This document shows positions 35,069 through 45,894 of a stretch of 64,000 bases of DNA, one piece after another. Each line of letters opens with the position of its first letter. The stretch's first letter is position 1. The translations under genes were made by a program, and so were the position numbers. The notes under the pieces are model-generated. The model had not been told where the DNA came from. It searched no databases and saw nothing but the letters and a program-made list of their open reading frames with translations. Source of the stretch: Hydnum rufescens UP504 (lineage: Eukaryota; Basidiomycota; Agaricomycetes; Cantharellales; Hydnaceae); NCBI GenBank assembly GCA_014904985.1, contig MU129132.1, forward strand, positions 19,229 to 83,228, read 5' to 3'.

Positions 35069-36836
35069 ATGAGCCAAATACCTACGGCGAATGCAGACTG
35101 GCCAGAACGCTACTACCACCTGGATCAGATACTCGACAGACCAGGGCCTCGGACAGACGAGGCATTCCCTGCCGGCGATCAGGTCAAATAATATTCGCTG
35201 AGATCCAACTCCTTACTTACGAACCACACACATCCAGGTGAAGGAATTCTTGCGGGAAGGCTGCAAAATCCTCGTCATCGGCGCTGGGGGGCTGGGGTGT
35301 GAGATTCTCGCCAACCTCGCGCTATCTGGCTTCAAGGATATTCATGTTATCGATATGGACACCATCGATATTAGTAACTTGAACCGACAATTCCTATTCC
35401 GGTGCATTCCCCTCCCTCGACGGTATGGATTAATTTCTGGGGCTCACGCTGGAAATATAGGCCGAAAGACGTCGGGAAACCCAAGGCTACTGTCGCCGCC
35501 GCGTTCGTCATGGATCGTGTGCCAGGGGTCAAAGTGACACCGTATGTCCCAAATCTCCGTTATCAATGTTGCTGCCTAGAAGCTCAAGGTATCTGATAGG
35601 TACTATGGAAAGATCCAAGACAAAGATGACGACTACTACATGCAGTTCAACCTGGTTATCTGCGGCTTGGACTCCATCGAGGCGCGTCGATGGATGAACG
35701 CCACACTCGTAGGCATGGCAGACCCCGACGTCCCAGAGACCATAAAGCCCCTCATCGATGGCGGGACCGAAGGCTTCAAGGGTCAAGCACGCGTTATCAT
35801 CCCGGGTCTTTCGTCATGTTACGAATGCAGTCTGGATATGCTCAACAAGCAAACTGCCTTCCCAATATGCACGATCGCGAATACGCCGCGACAGCCTGAG
35901 CACTGCATAGAGTGGGCGAGCGTGTTGGAATGGCCTCGTATCAAAGGTGGTGAGTTATCGAGTTTCTAATTTCTTGTTGCTTTTTTTTGTTTTTTTTTTC
36001 GAGTCGTTCAGGCGCTTATCATCGGATTCATCTTCGCACATGTAGACTTGAAGCTCGATACGGATGATCCGGATCATATCAGCTGGTTATACGGGGTAGC
36101 TTCTGCTCGTGCACAGGAGTTTAAGATCGAAGGTGTGACTTGGTCTCTCACCCAAGGCGTTGTGAAGAATATCATTCCCGCCATTGCCTCCACCAATGCT
36201 ATCATCGCTGGTGCGTTTCCGCATCCTTTTTAAAAAAAATTTATTTATACGATGTGAAGTTGGGAAATTTTCATCATTCGTTTCCTAGCATCGTGCTGTA
36301 CAGAGGCCCTCAAGATCGCCACTACATCAGCACCGTACTTGGACAATTATTTCATGCTCATTGGGACCGAGGGCGTATATTCCTTCACATTCCAGCACGA
36401 GAGAAAACCTGACTGTCCTGTATGCGGGGGGATTCTAAACCTGCAACCATATCGAAAGACCTCATAGTCGAAGAGTTCCTCGATTGGCTCCTCGAGAAAC
36501 AGGATATGTGCGTTCCTCCCCCCCTTTTTCGTTTTATACGTTGATCTTCCTTACGCTTGGCGTCTTCGAACCCATGTCACTAATTGAATTTTCCTTCACC
36601 CACCGCCCCCCCCCCCTTTTTTATTTTCCCGCATCGACACGGACAGACAAGCGAAGAAACCTTCATTATCGTACGGGAACACGCCGATATATCTTCAAGC
36701 GCCTCCCCAACTGGAACAGGCGACGCGGAAGAACTTGCAACGTAAAGTATCTGAGATCGTGCCAGCTGGAAACGAGATTACAGTCACCTCGGTATCCCTC
36801 CCTTTCAGCCTCACCCTAAAAGTGGAATACGTATAG
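35069..36836 (+). CDS. UBA3: NEDD8-activating enzyme E1 catalytic subunit
   Basis: Catalytic half of the heterodimeric E1 that adenylates NEDD8/Rub1 and passes it to Ubc12 for cullin activation. Seven exons: 35069-35182, 35238-35401, 35461-35541, 35600-35949, 36046-36210, 36289-36507, 36647-36836; about 427 residues, normal for the family. The nucleotide loop is [29 protein letters not shown] follows; the catalytic cysteine sits in [18 protein letters not shown]; the zinc cysteines are in SCCTEAL-type ASCCTEA and PDCPVCGG. The C-terminal ubiquitin-like fold ends [12 protein letters not shown]. Exon 6 lacks one G in the run after TGC (six present; seven needed to read [13 protein letters not shown]), so the frame is broken as written, though everything downstream and upstream is intact. 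This is best explained as a homopolymer sequencing error. Tight tandem with the proteasome gene. Confidence 0.95.
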
Positions 36837-37490
36837 ATTGTTAGTTGCATGGGATGAAACAGTGCTATCTCCGGATTTCCATGTGTGCCAATGAAACAGG
36901 AGTGGTCAATTTTCCTTCAATCAATCAAAAATATTGCGCGCCGTTGTGTATTCATTACTGCTCACACAAGCTAGGGCAACATGATACCAACAACATTGAT
37001 CCGAGAATTAATCGATTATTCGTTGGAAGCAAAAATACGAGAAAGAGATCGCTAGGGATGCCCGAGTCGTCCGTGGAGAAGCATGTATCTATGAGATACA
37101 GAAAAGAAACGGGTGAGGACGAAGAGAATCAAGCTGCGGGCGGCCGATCAGGTCATGAACAGGACATGGCGAGAGACTGAGTAAGACGTGAAAATGTTGA
37201 AACTTACGAGAAACACGGGAGAGGAGGACAGAGACAAAGCTTCCATAGTGCTCGACCGAAATGAGGGACTAGAAGGGTGGAAAGCGAGCCGTATAAGAAT
37301 ATGTACGCATTTTGGTACGTGGGATTTCGTTAAAGCAGGAGGCGGGCAGCGGGGAGGTGGAGAGCTTGTGCCCATTCTGGTGAGCCGCGGACAGGTAGGA
37401 CACCTGGAGAAGTATGAAGACACTGAGGGGTGGGATATGGTGCACATGCTTATTGGAGTACAGAATATACGGCGCCCGCCCAAGGCAGGA
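36837..37490. other. Intergenic between convergent UBA3 and SHO1
   Basis: Holds the 3' ends of two convergent genes. A plus-strand open frame at 37188-37715 overlaps the SHO1 exons antisense and is not thought to be coding. Confidence 0.5.
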
Positions 37491-39021
37491 TTAGATGATC
37501 TGAAGGTAATCTGTGAAACAATGATAGGATGTTCAGAATATGCGAGGGCACTGGAATTAGATAACGTAGGGACGCACTGGACGGAGCAACTATGGGAGAA
37601 GGCATGCGTAAATTTGCAGAAATGGAATGAAAGGGAACAGCTGCACTTACTGCCTCGCTGGCCATCGGCCTTCTTCGCTTGCCACCACTTGCCTAAACGA
37701 CACAAAACAATCTGAGAATAAGAGGGGATGAAGACAGGGAGGAGACCGACCTGCGTTGTCCATAATCTCCAGTATTTCCCCTTTGGTAAATGATATTTCA
37801 TTTGGATCATCCGCCGATGCAGTGTCTATAAGGGCAAAAGTGTGAGAATGTCCAAGACACATCGCAAACAATTAGCACCCACAGGCGTAGAGTGCCTTTG
37901 CTCTATACGCATAGCCTTCATTGTCGCCTTCGCCTTCGCCTTCGCCCTGCTCTGGACCGGTAGGTCCCTGACTTCCCATACTCGTATCACCAATACCAGC
38001 ACCCGTCATCAGTGGCGTATTCGAACTCAGGGCTGTCGGGCCCAGGCCGCCCACATCCTTAGCCGCACTGCCCTTGGGGCTTGTACCGCTGGTTCGAAGA
38101 CCGTTGTTCGCACCCGTACCACCCAGTGGAGGCCCCATGCCAAGAGAACCGACGTTGGCATTACCAATCCACCCGCGCCGTACGTGCCATATCCGTTGTT
38201 ACCCATTCCACCGCCGATGCCCCCAGTCGAAGATCTATTAGGGATCGTGGTGCGACGTCGGTGTCGACTGGGAGGTGTGAGGCCGCCTGTGCCCATCATA
38301 TTGAGGACATGTAATTGGAGGGAATCTTCCTCTGACGTAAAGTATAGCGCCCAAATAATCTACGAACAGTAAGATGAATGAGGACGTTTGGAGGCGGGAA
38401 CAAGGAAAAAAGTACTTGCATCTACGATGGCGAGAAGAATCCAGCCAGCACCAGTGGCTTGGAGGGAAGATTGGGGGGAATAGATGGTGTCATCCACTGC
38501 AATGACTGCGAACACCAACGCTACGGCAGTGAACACGGATATCTGGAGGAAGGACATGAGCCGTGCTATTTAGTGGGGTTTGGGGAAAGTCGTACTTGGA
38601 GGCGGTGCATAGCTATCGCATCCGTAGCCAGGGTGTGCAGTACACCTAGTACGACGAACAACTGTAGACTGCAGAGAGGTATAGTCAATACCCAACGCCG
38701 TATTTGATGTCCCCAGGAGGACGTACAATATCCCGAACCATGCGGGTCCAACACTCCTATGCGTATCTACACAGATAGCGTACTCTCAGCATGGGAATAA
38801 CACGACGTCGATGAACATGGACTCACACGAGGATGTTGCTATTGCTTGCCCAATGAATGCGGTGAGCCAGCCAATCTGGCGCCCTCACCGAAATCAGTAC
38901 GCCCTCGTGCGGTCCACATGCTAGCACGACTCACGATAGCGAGAACAAAAGTGAAGAGGAGAACATAGTGGGAAATGATTGGGGAGAAGTCGTATCCCTG
39001 GCTCCCTCGAGGGGGTGGCAT
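37491..39021 (-). CDS. SHO1: High-osmolarity sensor SHO1 (4 TM + SH3)
   Basis: Plasma-membrane osmosensor that recruits Pbs2-type MAPKK through its SH3 domain. Ten exons on the minus strand: 39021-38935, 38875-38829, 38756-38727, 38668-38596, 38542-38420, 38359-37883, 37825-37751, 37692-37651, 37589-37578, 37510-37491; about 328 residues. Helices: SHYVLLFTFVLAIIGW, LTAFIGQAIATSS, FLQLFVVLGVLHTLATDA, ISVFTAVALVFAVIAV and AGWILLAIVDIIWALYF. The loop SEEDSLQLHVLNMMGTGG is characteristic of fungal Sho1. A Gly/Asn-rich linker leads to the SH3 domain: KALYAYTASADDPNEISF, the KGEILEIMDN block, KWWQAKK and APSNYLQII at the C-terminus. A 12 nt micro-exon (37589-37578) precedes the final 20 nt exon. 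Intron 5 uses a GC donor (GAT|GCAAGT). One base is missing in the Gly-rich linker near GGTGGATTGG (about 38170), shifting the frame. Confidence 0.93.
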
Positions 39022-39886
39022 GTTTAATATCGCTTCCGTTTCTTGGTAGTCGTAAATGCCTGCTCGCAGTGTGCAAGGCTGAAGCAAATGGGTTTTTTTT
39101 TAGTAGAACGTGAAGGTTGCGCTGTGTTCGGATGTCGCTCGAACTCAACACCACCACGTTGCAATGGTTTGTTTGTTCCTGTATTTGAACTTTTAAGCGC
39201 CCATCACCCATGAACGGCATTCGTAGTCTTTGCTCATCTCTCTACCACTGGACAGGCCTGAAATTTTCTGGGAATCTGCGGCTGTTTCGTTTGGAGTTTA
39301 GCTCGTTCCGAACATTCCACATGGCTCAGGTGACAGGCACCAATATTCTTTGGGCCCTGTCACAAACTAGCTATAGATGGAGACCACGCTAGGCCGTCGT
39401 CGTGCCTCAATCTCTCCGTGTACATCAACACGCTCGAGGAGCAAAGAAAATTGAAGGCTAGCAATCACCTCTCAGACATTCCATGTTGCAATTGATTCGC
39501 AGTTCAGGTAGACAAGGAAATGCAGGGCGATAGAAGGTGGCCCGTTTCTGCGGATTAGCTTTTGTACGACCAGTGCCACAGCCGGACACCACAGAGACGG
39601 GGGACACCACCGACCTGGATATTGAAATAATCGAGGTCTCGTTACATAAATCTATAGCGATAACGATTGGGAAGGGCACTCAAGTCTACGAAGTGTGCGA
39701 GAGGCATATAATATAATATTACATACAAGATGCGAGCTACAAGACGCGTCACAGGGAGTGTTCTGGAGAGCACGAAGCGAATGCACACGGTCCATCTTTC
39801 TCGACGAGGGAAAACAAAAACGGGGGAACAGAGAAGCCAGGCGAATAGGCGCACGATGGTCGCGCGCCATGCAGTGCCCCGACAAT
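39022..39886. other. Intergenic, no gene seen
   Basis: 5' flank of SHO1 on the left and 3' flank of the MTR2-like gene on the right. Nothing recognisable between them. Confidence 0.45.
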
Positions 39887-40562
39887 TCAACCAACAAATC
39901 GCATGCTGTCTGTTATGACGAAATACTTGGGTTCGGCAGCTTGGCCGATTGGCCCGGGTACCTCTGGAAGGAGCAAGAATGTCTGGGAGAACGCTCGCGG
40001 GATGTTTTCGAGCGTTTTCGAATTGGCGTCCATCGAGGTCCCATGCGCGACTGTACCGGAGACTACGATGAGGAGTGACGGCGGCTGAGTGCCTGTTCCC
40101 GTGCCTTTATCGCGCCCAAGACGGCGTGAGTATACTCTTGGCCCGGGCCCGGGAGTGGGTGCCACAACGTACCTGGTACAGCGTGACAGTCGTATGATTG
40201 CACCTCATGTTTTGTTGGCGGGATCTTGAGCAGGAAATCGCGTATTTCGTCCCCCTTTATATGTGTTCCGTTCCAATTGAACGTCGTATTGGGTCTGTAG
40301 AATTTTGGGACAGTCTGGTGATAGGGGAAGAAGATAAGTCCAAGCACGTCTGTCGGGTAGAACATCCACACCTCTCCTCGTTGAGCAGAGTCATACGCGG
40401 CGTAGAAGATGCGGACAAAGTTCTCAGCCCCTCTATTAGCGACATCGACACTATTTGATAATGAAAATATGGACGGCAGTACGGTCAACGAGGGCTACAG
40501 GACACGAGATCCGAATAAGGAAGTTGAACGAACTCGGAGCGGGCAACTTTTCCGGTCGTCAT
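39887..40562 (-). CDS. MTR2: NTF2-fold mRNA export factor (MTR2/NXT p15-like)
   Basis: Small partner of the Mex67/TAP mRNA export receptor at nuclear pores. Three exons: 40562-40534, 40450-40173, 40092-39887, giving about 170 residues in a clean frame. The sequence starts MTTGKVARSD, then VANRGAENFVRIFYAAYD (first helix of the NTF2 fold), FYRPNTTFNWNGTHIKG, LKIPPTKHEVQSYDCHAVPG and, across the second intron, TQPPSLLIVVSGTV. The C-terminus, PRAFSQTFLLLPE and YFVITDSMRFVG, forms the last beta strands. Arrangement and ending fit the NTF2-like export cofactors of basidiomycetes; yeast Mtr2 and animal NXT are alternative names for this role. The first exon is short and predicted from phase only (GA|T joins), so the N-terminus is the least certain part. 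Confidence 0.8.
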
Positions 40563-41754
40563 AATCAACACGGATGGAAGCGCACTAGCGCAAGGAGAGG
40601 GCGATCGTGCACGCTTTCTTGGATTCACAGGAGCAATGGTGGCCACCCAGAAAACAACGTCGAGCCGTCGAGGGGGCGCAAAACCAAGATCAGAGATTAT
40701 GTCATCTTCACGTGACCTCTGTCTGGTTACCACCACCCAAGCGCTGCGGCAGCGCTTATTTCATGCACTCAAAACCAACCAACTTCAGTACTGCAGCACG
40801 AAAACGAGGACGACATCCTGTCATGAAATATGCCAGGAGGTCCTGGAATATGGTGGCCTCGAAAAGGGCAAATCTAAATCATCTCAAATTACTGCGGACA
40901 GTGGGCAACAGATCTACTCCTGGATCAGTTATATTCAAACTACTCTCCTAACGAACGGAGACAAGACTACGCGGCGTCCTTGCTGCGGTTGTATAAGTCC
41001 GGAAGACAAATCCAGTTGTGACCCAGCACAATTCACACTTGACATTATGACGAGTTTCGTCGAATGACAACAGCGCTCAACCAGCCATGTCCGTCGCAAT
41101 ACCGTAGCCGTCTTAAGTCTAACAAACCTGTCACGTCGCACCCAGGCTCCGAGTCTTACCAAAGCTAACAATAACATCACATTTGGGGTTGTTGTTGTTA
41201 ACAATATTAGGGTGTCACATGATGACCAGGGCGGGAGGCGGCCGGGAGGGAATTTCTACCAGATTCAGCATAAAAACGTCCCGGTCCTTTCCGACCCGCG
41301 AGGTCACATATTGTCACTTTTCTAGGTGTCACACCCAATCCGACCCCCATTGTTGTGTTAACTTGTTTGAGTGTCACGTCATACAGCCGCTAATGGGCGA
41401 GAACTCAGCGTCAGTCCGTATTAGGGAGGACAACTGTAATATGTATCTACCTAATGGGGCGAGAACTTTACATGATGGATCCGTGAGTAATCTGTCTATA
41501 TAGGGTTATTGATGGACTTTACCTCAGCGTCAGTCCCGTATTAGGGAGGACAACTGAGGGAAGTCCGTGGACTCGATCCGGCATGTACCGGATGGAACGT
41601 GGCAGTGTCACGTCTCAACAGCCGCAAGTTTGTTAGACTTAACACGGCTACAGCATGGTCTGATCGAGCTCGGAATGTTCGTGATGCACCGTGACGCCCA
41701 TGGGAATCAAACATCCTCGAGAGTTCAGAACTCAACACCGTACCGTACCAGTGT
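40563..41754. other. Intergenic with a short direct repeat
   Basis: No gene recognised. A short direct repeat lies at about 41406-41437 and 41524-41556 and is described separately. The left part is the 5' flank of the MTR2-like gene. Confidence 0.5.
41406..41556. repeat. Direct repeat of about 31 nt, spaced about 118 nt
   Basis: The block cagcgtcagtc(c)cgta then ttagggaggacaactg occurs at about 41406-41437 and 41524-41556, nearly identical. It could be a remnant of a small element or a local duplication. Confidence 0.7.
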
Positions 41755-43461
41755 TCAGCTAGGGAGTGCCGAAATACAGTTGAAAACAATTGATGATATT
41801 GTAGGGACGAGCTGATAATTATAAACATAAGGGAATATCTGCAGGGTAAGTATGAGAAGTGACTTTGTGCGCTCGGTGAACGTTGAGTGCGATATCATAG
41901 CAGTGGAAAATGAATGAGACGACGCCTTATTGCCCAGCATAGCATCCAGGCGCATTATTGCGTAGTCATGGCGGTTTTCGCTCAATGAGCGCCGATGGGC
42001 ACCGAGGGGTATAATCGGGTCCAGAGGGCGCTCTGGTGGTGGCAGTGAAGACCTTAAAGACCGTTCATCTCTCCCTACACCAAATGCTTCTGTGCTCGGT
42101 CTCGGCGGCGTAGACATGCGGCGACCTCTGGAGCCTTCCAGTGCGCGACAAGCCTGAAGTCGCGCAGCAAGCACGGCTGAGGATGGCGACGTCGCAGAGG
42201 GCGCAAGAGGTGTGAAGACAGGCATAGGTATTGGATCCGACGCAACGCGACGACCCTCATACGTGGTTCGACCTCGCGGATAGCCGGGGCGCATTGGCGA
42301 GGTTGAAGAGAATGGTTCCGAGATGTCCTCTTCTTCACTCTTCGGCGTTTCCACAGAGACGAATGTATATGTATACGCAGTACGAAGAGGTGGTGGCTTC
42401 ATTGCGAGCTTCTTACTCGGGCACATGCTACGCTTGGCCGATGGTGTGCGGGATAGGAGTGGAGGTTTCGAGGGGCGTTCCGTCGCTGCATAAATTGGCG
42501 TCAAGTTGTGCAGAAGGATGCGATGAGGGGGGATGTGGTGAATTTGTGTAATCTATTCGGGTCCGCGGAGACATGACGATGCCTCGGGCATCGTCATCAT
42601 CTGTGGCTACGGAGAATGCGGGGGGCTAGCACTGATAGGCCGGGGCTTCCGTCGGATAGCTTCCTTTATTCCCTTCATAGATCGTCGGAATACATGGGGA
42701 GGCCGTGAAGGACCTGCAGACGCACTGGTGTCCGCAGGGGTAGAATCTTGAGCTTCAGCGAGCACTGATGGTGCGCCAGCGACGGTGGCGGAGCGATGAA
42801 ATAGCCGGCGTTTGGGTCTGAGAGGCGCCATCATGTCAGGGGCACTCGGACCATCTGACTTGGAATTCGGGGAAGGTGTTGGAAGACCCAAATGACTGTG
42901 CGTCCAAGTCACCTGCCTGGACATGGAAAGTGACGTGGCGGGTGACCAAGGGACGGTCGATGATGTCAGATGGGGTGGACGGGGAAAAGGAATCGAGTGA
43001 GTCGGTCGATATTGACGGTTCCGCAGGAGGCAGTGGAGGTGGTGGAGGTAATCTCTCTGCAGATCGAGCCTTAAAATACTCTGTAATCTGTGCAGAATCA
43101 ACTGGTTCAGGGACCACTGGATCTATCATCTTCAACACAACGGCCGAAGCACTCTACAAAACAAAATGAGGAGCTGGTACGGAGAACCTTGCAATGATAC
43201 ACTAACGAGTATAAAACCGACAATTCCTAGAAGAAAACCAGCAAGTTGCCCCCAGTAGCTAGAGTTGGGTCGCGATTCAAAGTAAACTTCAAGGTGCATC
43301 CTGTCAGCTGAGGACAGGAATTCAATGCTGGGGCTGGACGAGAAGCGCCGGCGGCCGTTATCTGCAAGAGGATAAAGAGGATCCGGGTCGGTACATTCAG
43401 AATACGATCCAGGAAGGCCCGGTGTGTCCATGCAAGTAGGATGTAAGGAGAGGGAAAACAA
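41755..43461 (-). CDS. Single-pass membrane protein with disordered Pro/Ser-rich tail, unknown function
   Basis: Not recognised. Around 43461-43190 a minus-strand frame encodes a stretch ending in one clear hydrophobic helix, QLAGFLLGIVGFILVS, preceded in a neighbouring frame by a segment with two cysteines (SCPQLTGCTLKF). The two frames could be joined by a one-base change in the GGGGG at about 43250. After an intron the frame continues VLKMIDPVVPEPVDSAQITEYF and a Pro-rich stretch; a GT-AG intron (GCAG|gtgact to gtcag|ATGG) then links to DGPSAPDMMAPLRPKRR. Beyond about 42600 the frame shifts again to a Ser/Pro/Arg-rich tail reaching about 41900. The predicted layout is an extracytoplasmic N-terminal part, one TM segment and a long disordered cytosolic tail. 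Ends, intron number and even unity of the gene are uncertain. Confidence 0.4.
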
Positions 43462-45894
43462 GTCACGATCACTGCAGGATCCGGGTTTTCAAGTGCGGGA
43501 CAGACTCAACAAGAGTCAGATATGATACACTGTTGCACCCTGTTCTCCGGCGCCACTATGACTACTTTGGATTGAACTGGGACAAGGAACACGTCTTGGT
43601 CTTGGTCTCAGGGACGAGCGTCGTGGCTGAGTGTGAACCAGTTTGAACTCGAATGGTGCAAATCTGCGACAGGACCAACTCAGTCCCGAACACTGCAGAT
43701 TCTTCCCAGGGAACGGAGGGTGTAAGAATAGGGGAAGATGAAGGTCGCAAGAGGTGTTGCGAAAAGAGCCATCGTACCACTGGCGATTAAGGAATTCGGT
43801 AACAGCCGCATCATCTTCCCCGACGGCCACGTCTCGCGGCATTGCTCTCGGCACATGTACGACCAAAACTATATTGCTATGTACAGTCATCCACTTAGAT
43901 TTGGCTCTGGAAACATCCTAGATTGGGTGAGTGAGCCACCATAGGAGATGACAAATATTCATCAAGAAGATGGTTCCTAGGTTGTACAATTGGTTGATGC
44001 AAGGACTACCTGTGTCACCAAACTCTCACATTCTTGCGGTCCCAATGAATCAGGCTGTAGGTTGTGATAAGGGACATTAACTACCTACAGTACACATCCC
44101 AGATGATAGACCCCCCAGATGGCTGAGGATCATATTAGTCATGATCTATGACTTCTGATGCAAAGAATGATGGATACTGTACATGAGAGAGCTCCCGTTT
44201 TCATGTAGAATAATTGGTCTACTTGGATGACACCAGATGCTTGGGTTCATTGCCTCAGTCAAGATTAACAGATTGTGGTGCCATATTTATGACGCAACTC
44301 CCAGAGCACAGAACAATCTGAGCGCGGTCCGATCCCCTATCTTGAATACTTCCCATGCAAGCTACAATACGCGACATCATTCGGCTCTGTACCTTGCTAA
44401 TTTCGCCTGTGGCCTAGGGATATATATAGCTCATTTGACCAACTAGTTGGATGTGTGTTCCGGTACCGCATCTCCAGCACCTGGTACCCACGGATCTTAG
44501 GGGGATGACGGCATGCTTTTCTCAGCCTCTATCGATAGCTCCGAGGGGTAATTTGTCTTTTAGTCACCCTGCGGATACAGTAAGGCGGGCGCTAACGTGG
44601 GAAATCGATACCAGTACCGGTGTAGAGTGCCCATCTTCTAATCCAGGCTGAGGTCAGCAGTATGAATCAGTCAATACAATGTTCATTTTAGGGCGGAATC
44701 CAGTAAATTAAAGCATCCCGGTAGCTCCGATCCGGTATTTCGGGCAACATCCGGACCGAGCACTCGGCAGGCGAAGGATCTGCACCTCAGCTCCGGTTTT
44801 GCCATGTTTCTTTGCTAGCGTACGGGCGATCTTTAGGACCAAGCAGGAAGGCACGTCCCTCATGGCAGGGAGCAAGAAGTACGATGCGGTCTTCTAGAAC
44901 GCCTCGATGGTCTTCGTCCGTAGCCGCGTAGCCGCGACTCGGCTCAACTAAATTAAGTCAGTCGACCATGGTCTGGAACGGTAAAGAGGTCAAGCCATTA
45001 CAGTACGCTCCAGGTAAAATGCATCGTAGGAGACTTTCTTTTTTTATCGACTCTGAGCTGCGGTATCTCTAAATTCAAGTCTTGGCTTAGCCGGCGGCAA
45101 CTTGGCAGCCGACCATGGATTTCTTTAAGCTCAAAAAGTCATAGATAATCTGTGCATGGTGTGTGGTGTGGGTCGACAGATGAGGCCCACTCGGCAATGC
45201 GGGTCGCGTTGCCGTTCACGATGCTTAGGGTGCGCTCGACATCCGAGCGAAGAGTCCGGGACACAACCGAAGGCATTCTGCGCAAAGTGTTTTGGCATTG
45301 CCGCATTACCTGACTAGCACCAAAGATTTTCAACTATCTCCCAGTTTGTTTCTTCTTCTCTTCCCCGGAAGTTTCCTTCATTTTCAGTCTGATCTATCGT
45401 TTGGAGAGTTCAAACGACGAATGGGAAGTGGGAAGAGGCTCTGCACTTGAAGCTTGAAGCTTACCCCTTGCATGACGCTGCGTATACGTCCCAGTGAGCA
45501 AGAAGGGGGCAGATCCATCGGCCGAGACCGTCGCGAATCTTTCGAAAAGCTTGGTGGATGGTATGTTTGGTGAATATCTTGGTTGACCCATATCTCAAAT
45601 TTGATTCGTAGAGGTTACTCAGTACAGCAGAATGGTCTATATAGAGGCGGTGTCTCCGTTGACATCAGACGCTGTCTGGTCGGCACCTCCGGATATGCAT
45701 CATAAGGAACATTGCGCCCTCACATTACATTGGCTTGACCTAGGACATGAATTTGTAATCAGGCCGCAGCATAATGCGCCCATGATGAAGGCCATTCATG
45801 GGAAAGGGTTTTATTTGCCCACCCCTTCCCGTTCTATCTAGTACGGTCTCTGACCCTACCGGTCCCTCCAACATGCCCCTGGCCTTCTGCTGTG
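43462..45894. other. Gene-poor stretch, nothing recognised
   Basis: About 2.4 kb with only short open frames. The part near 43516-43890 may include the 5' exon of the minus-strand membrane protein: a frame starting MALFATPLATFIF lies at about 43784. Otherwise no domain, repeat or RNA gene could be supported. Confidence 0.4.

Noticed and set aside
37188..37715. 175-codon plus-strand open frame
   Set aside because: Antisense to the SHO1 SH3 exons and introns; composition is irregular and no domain is visible.
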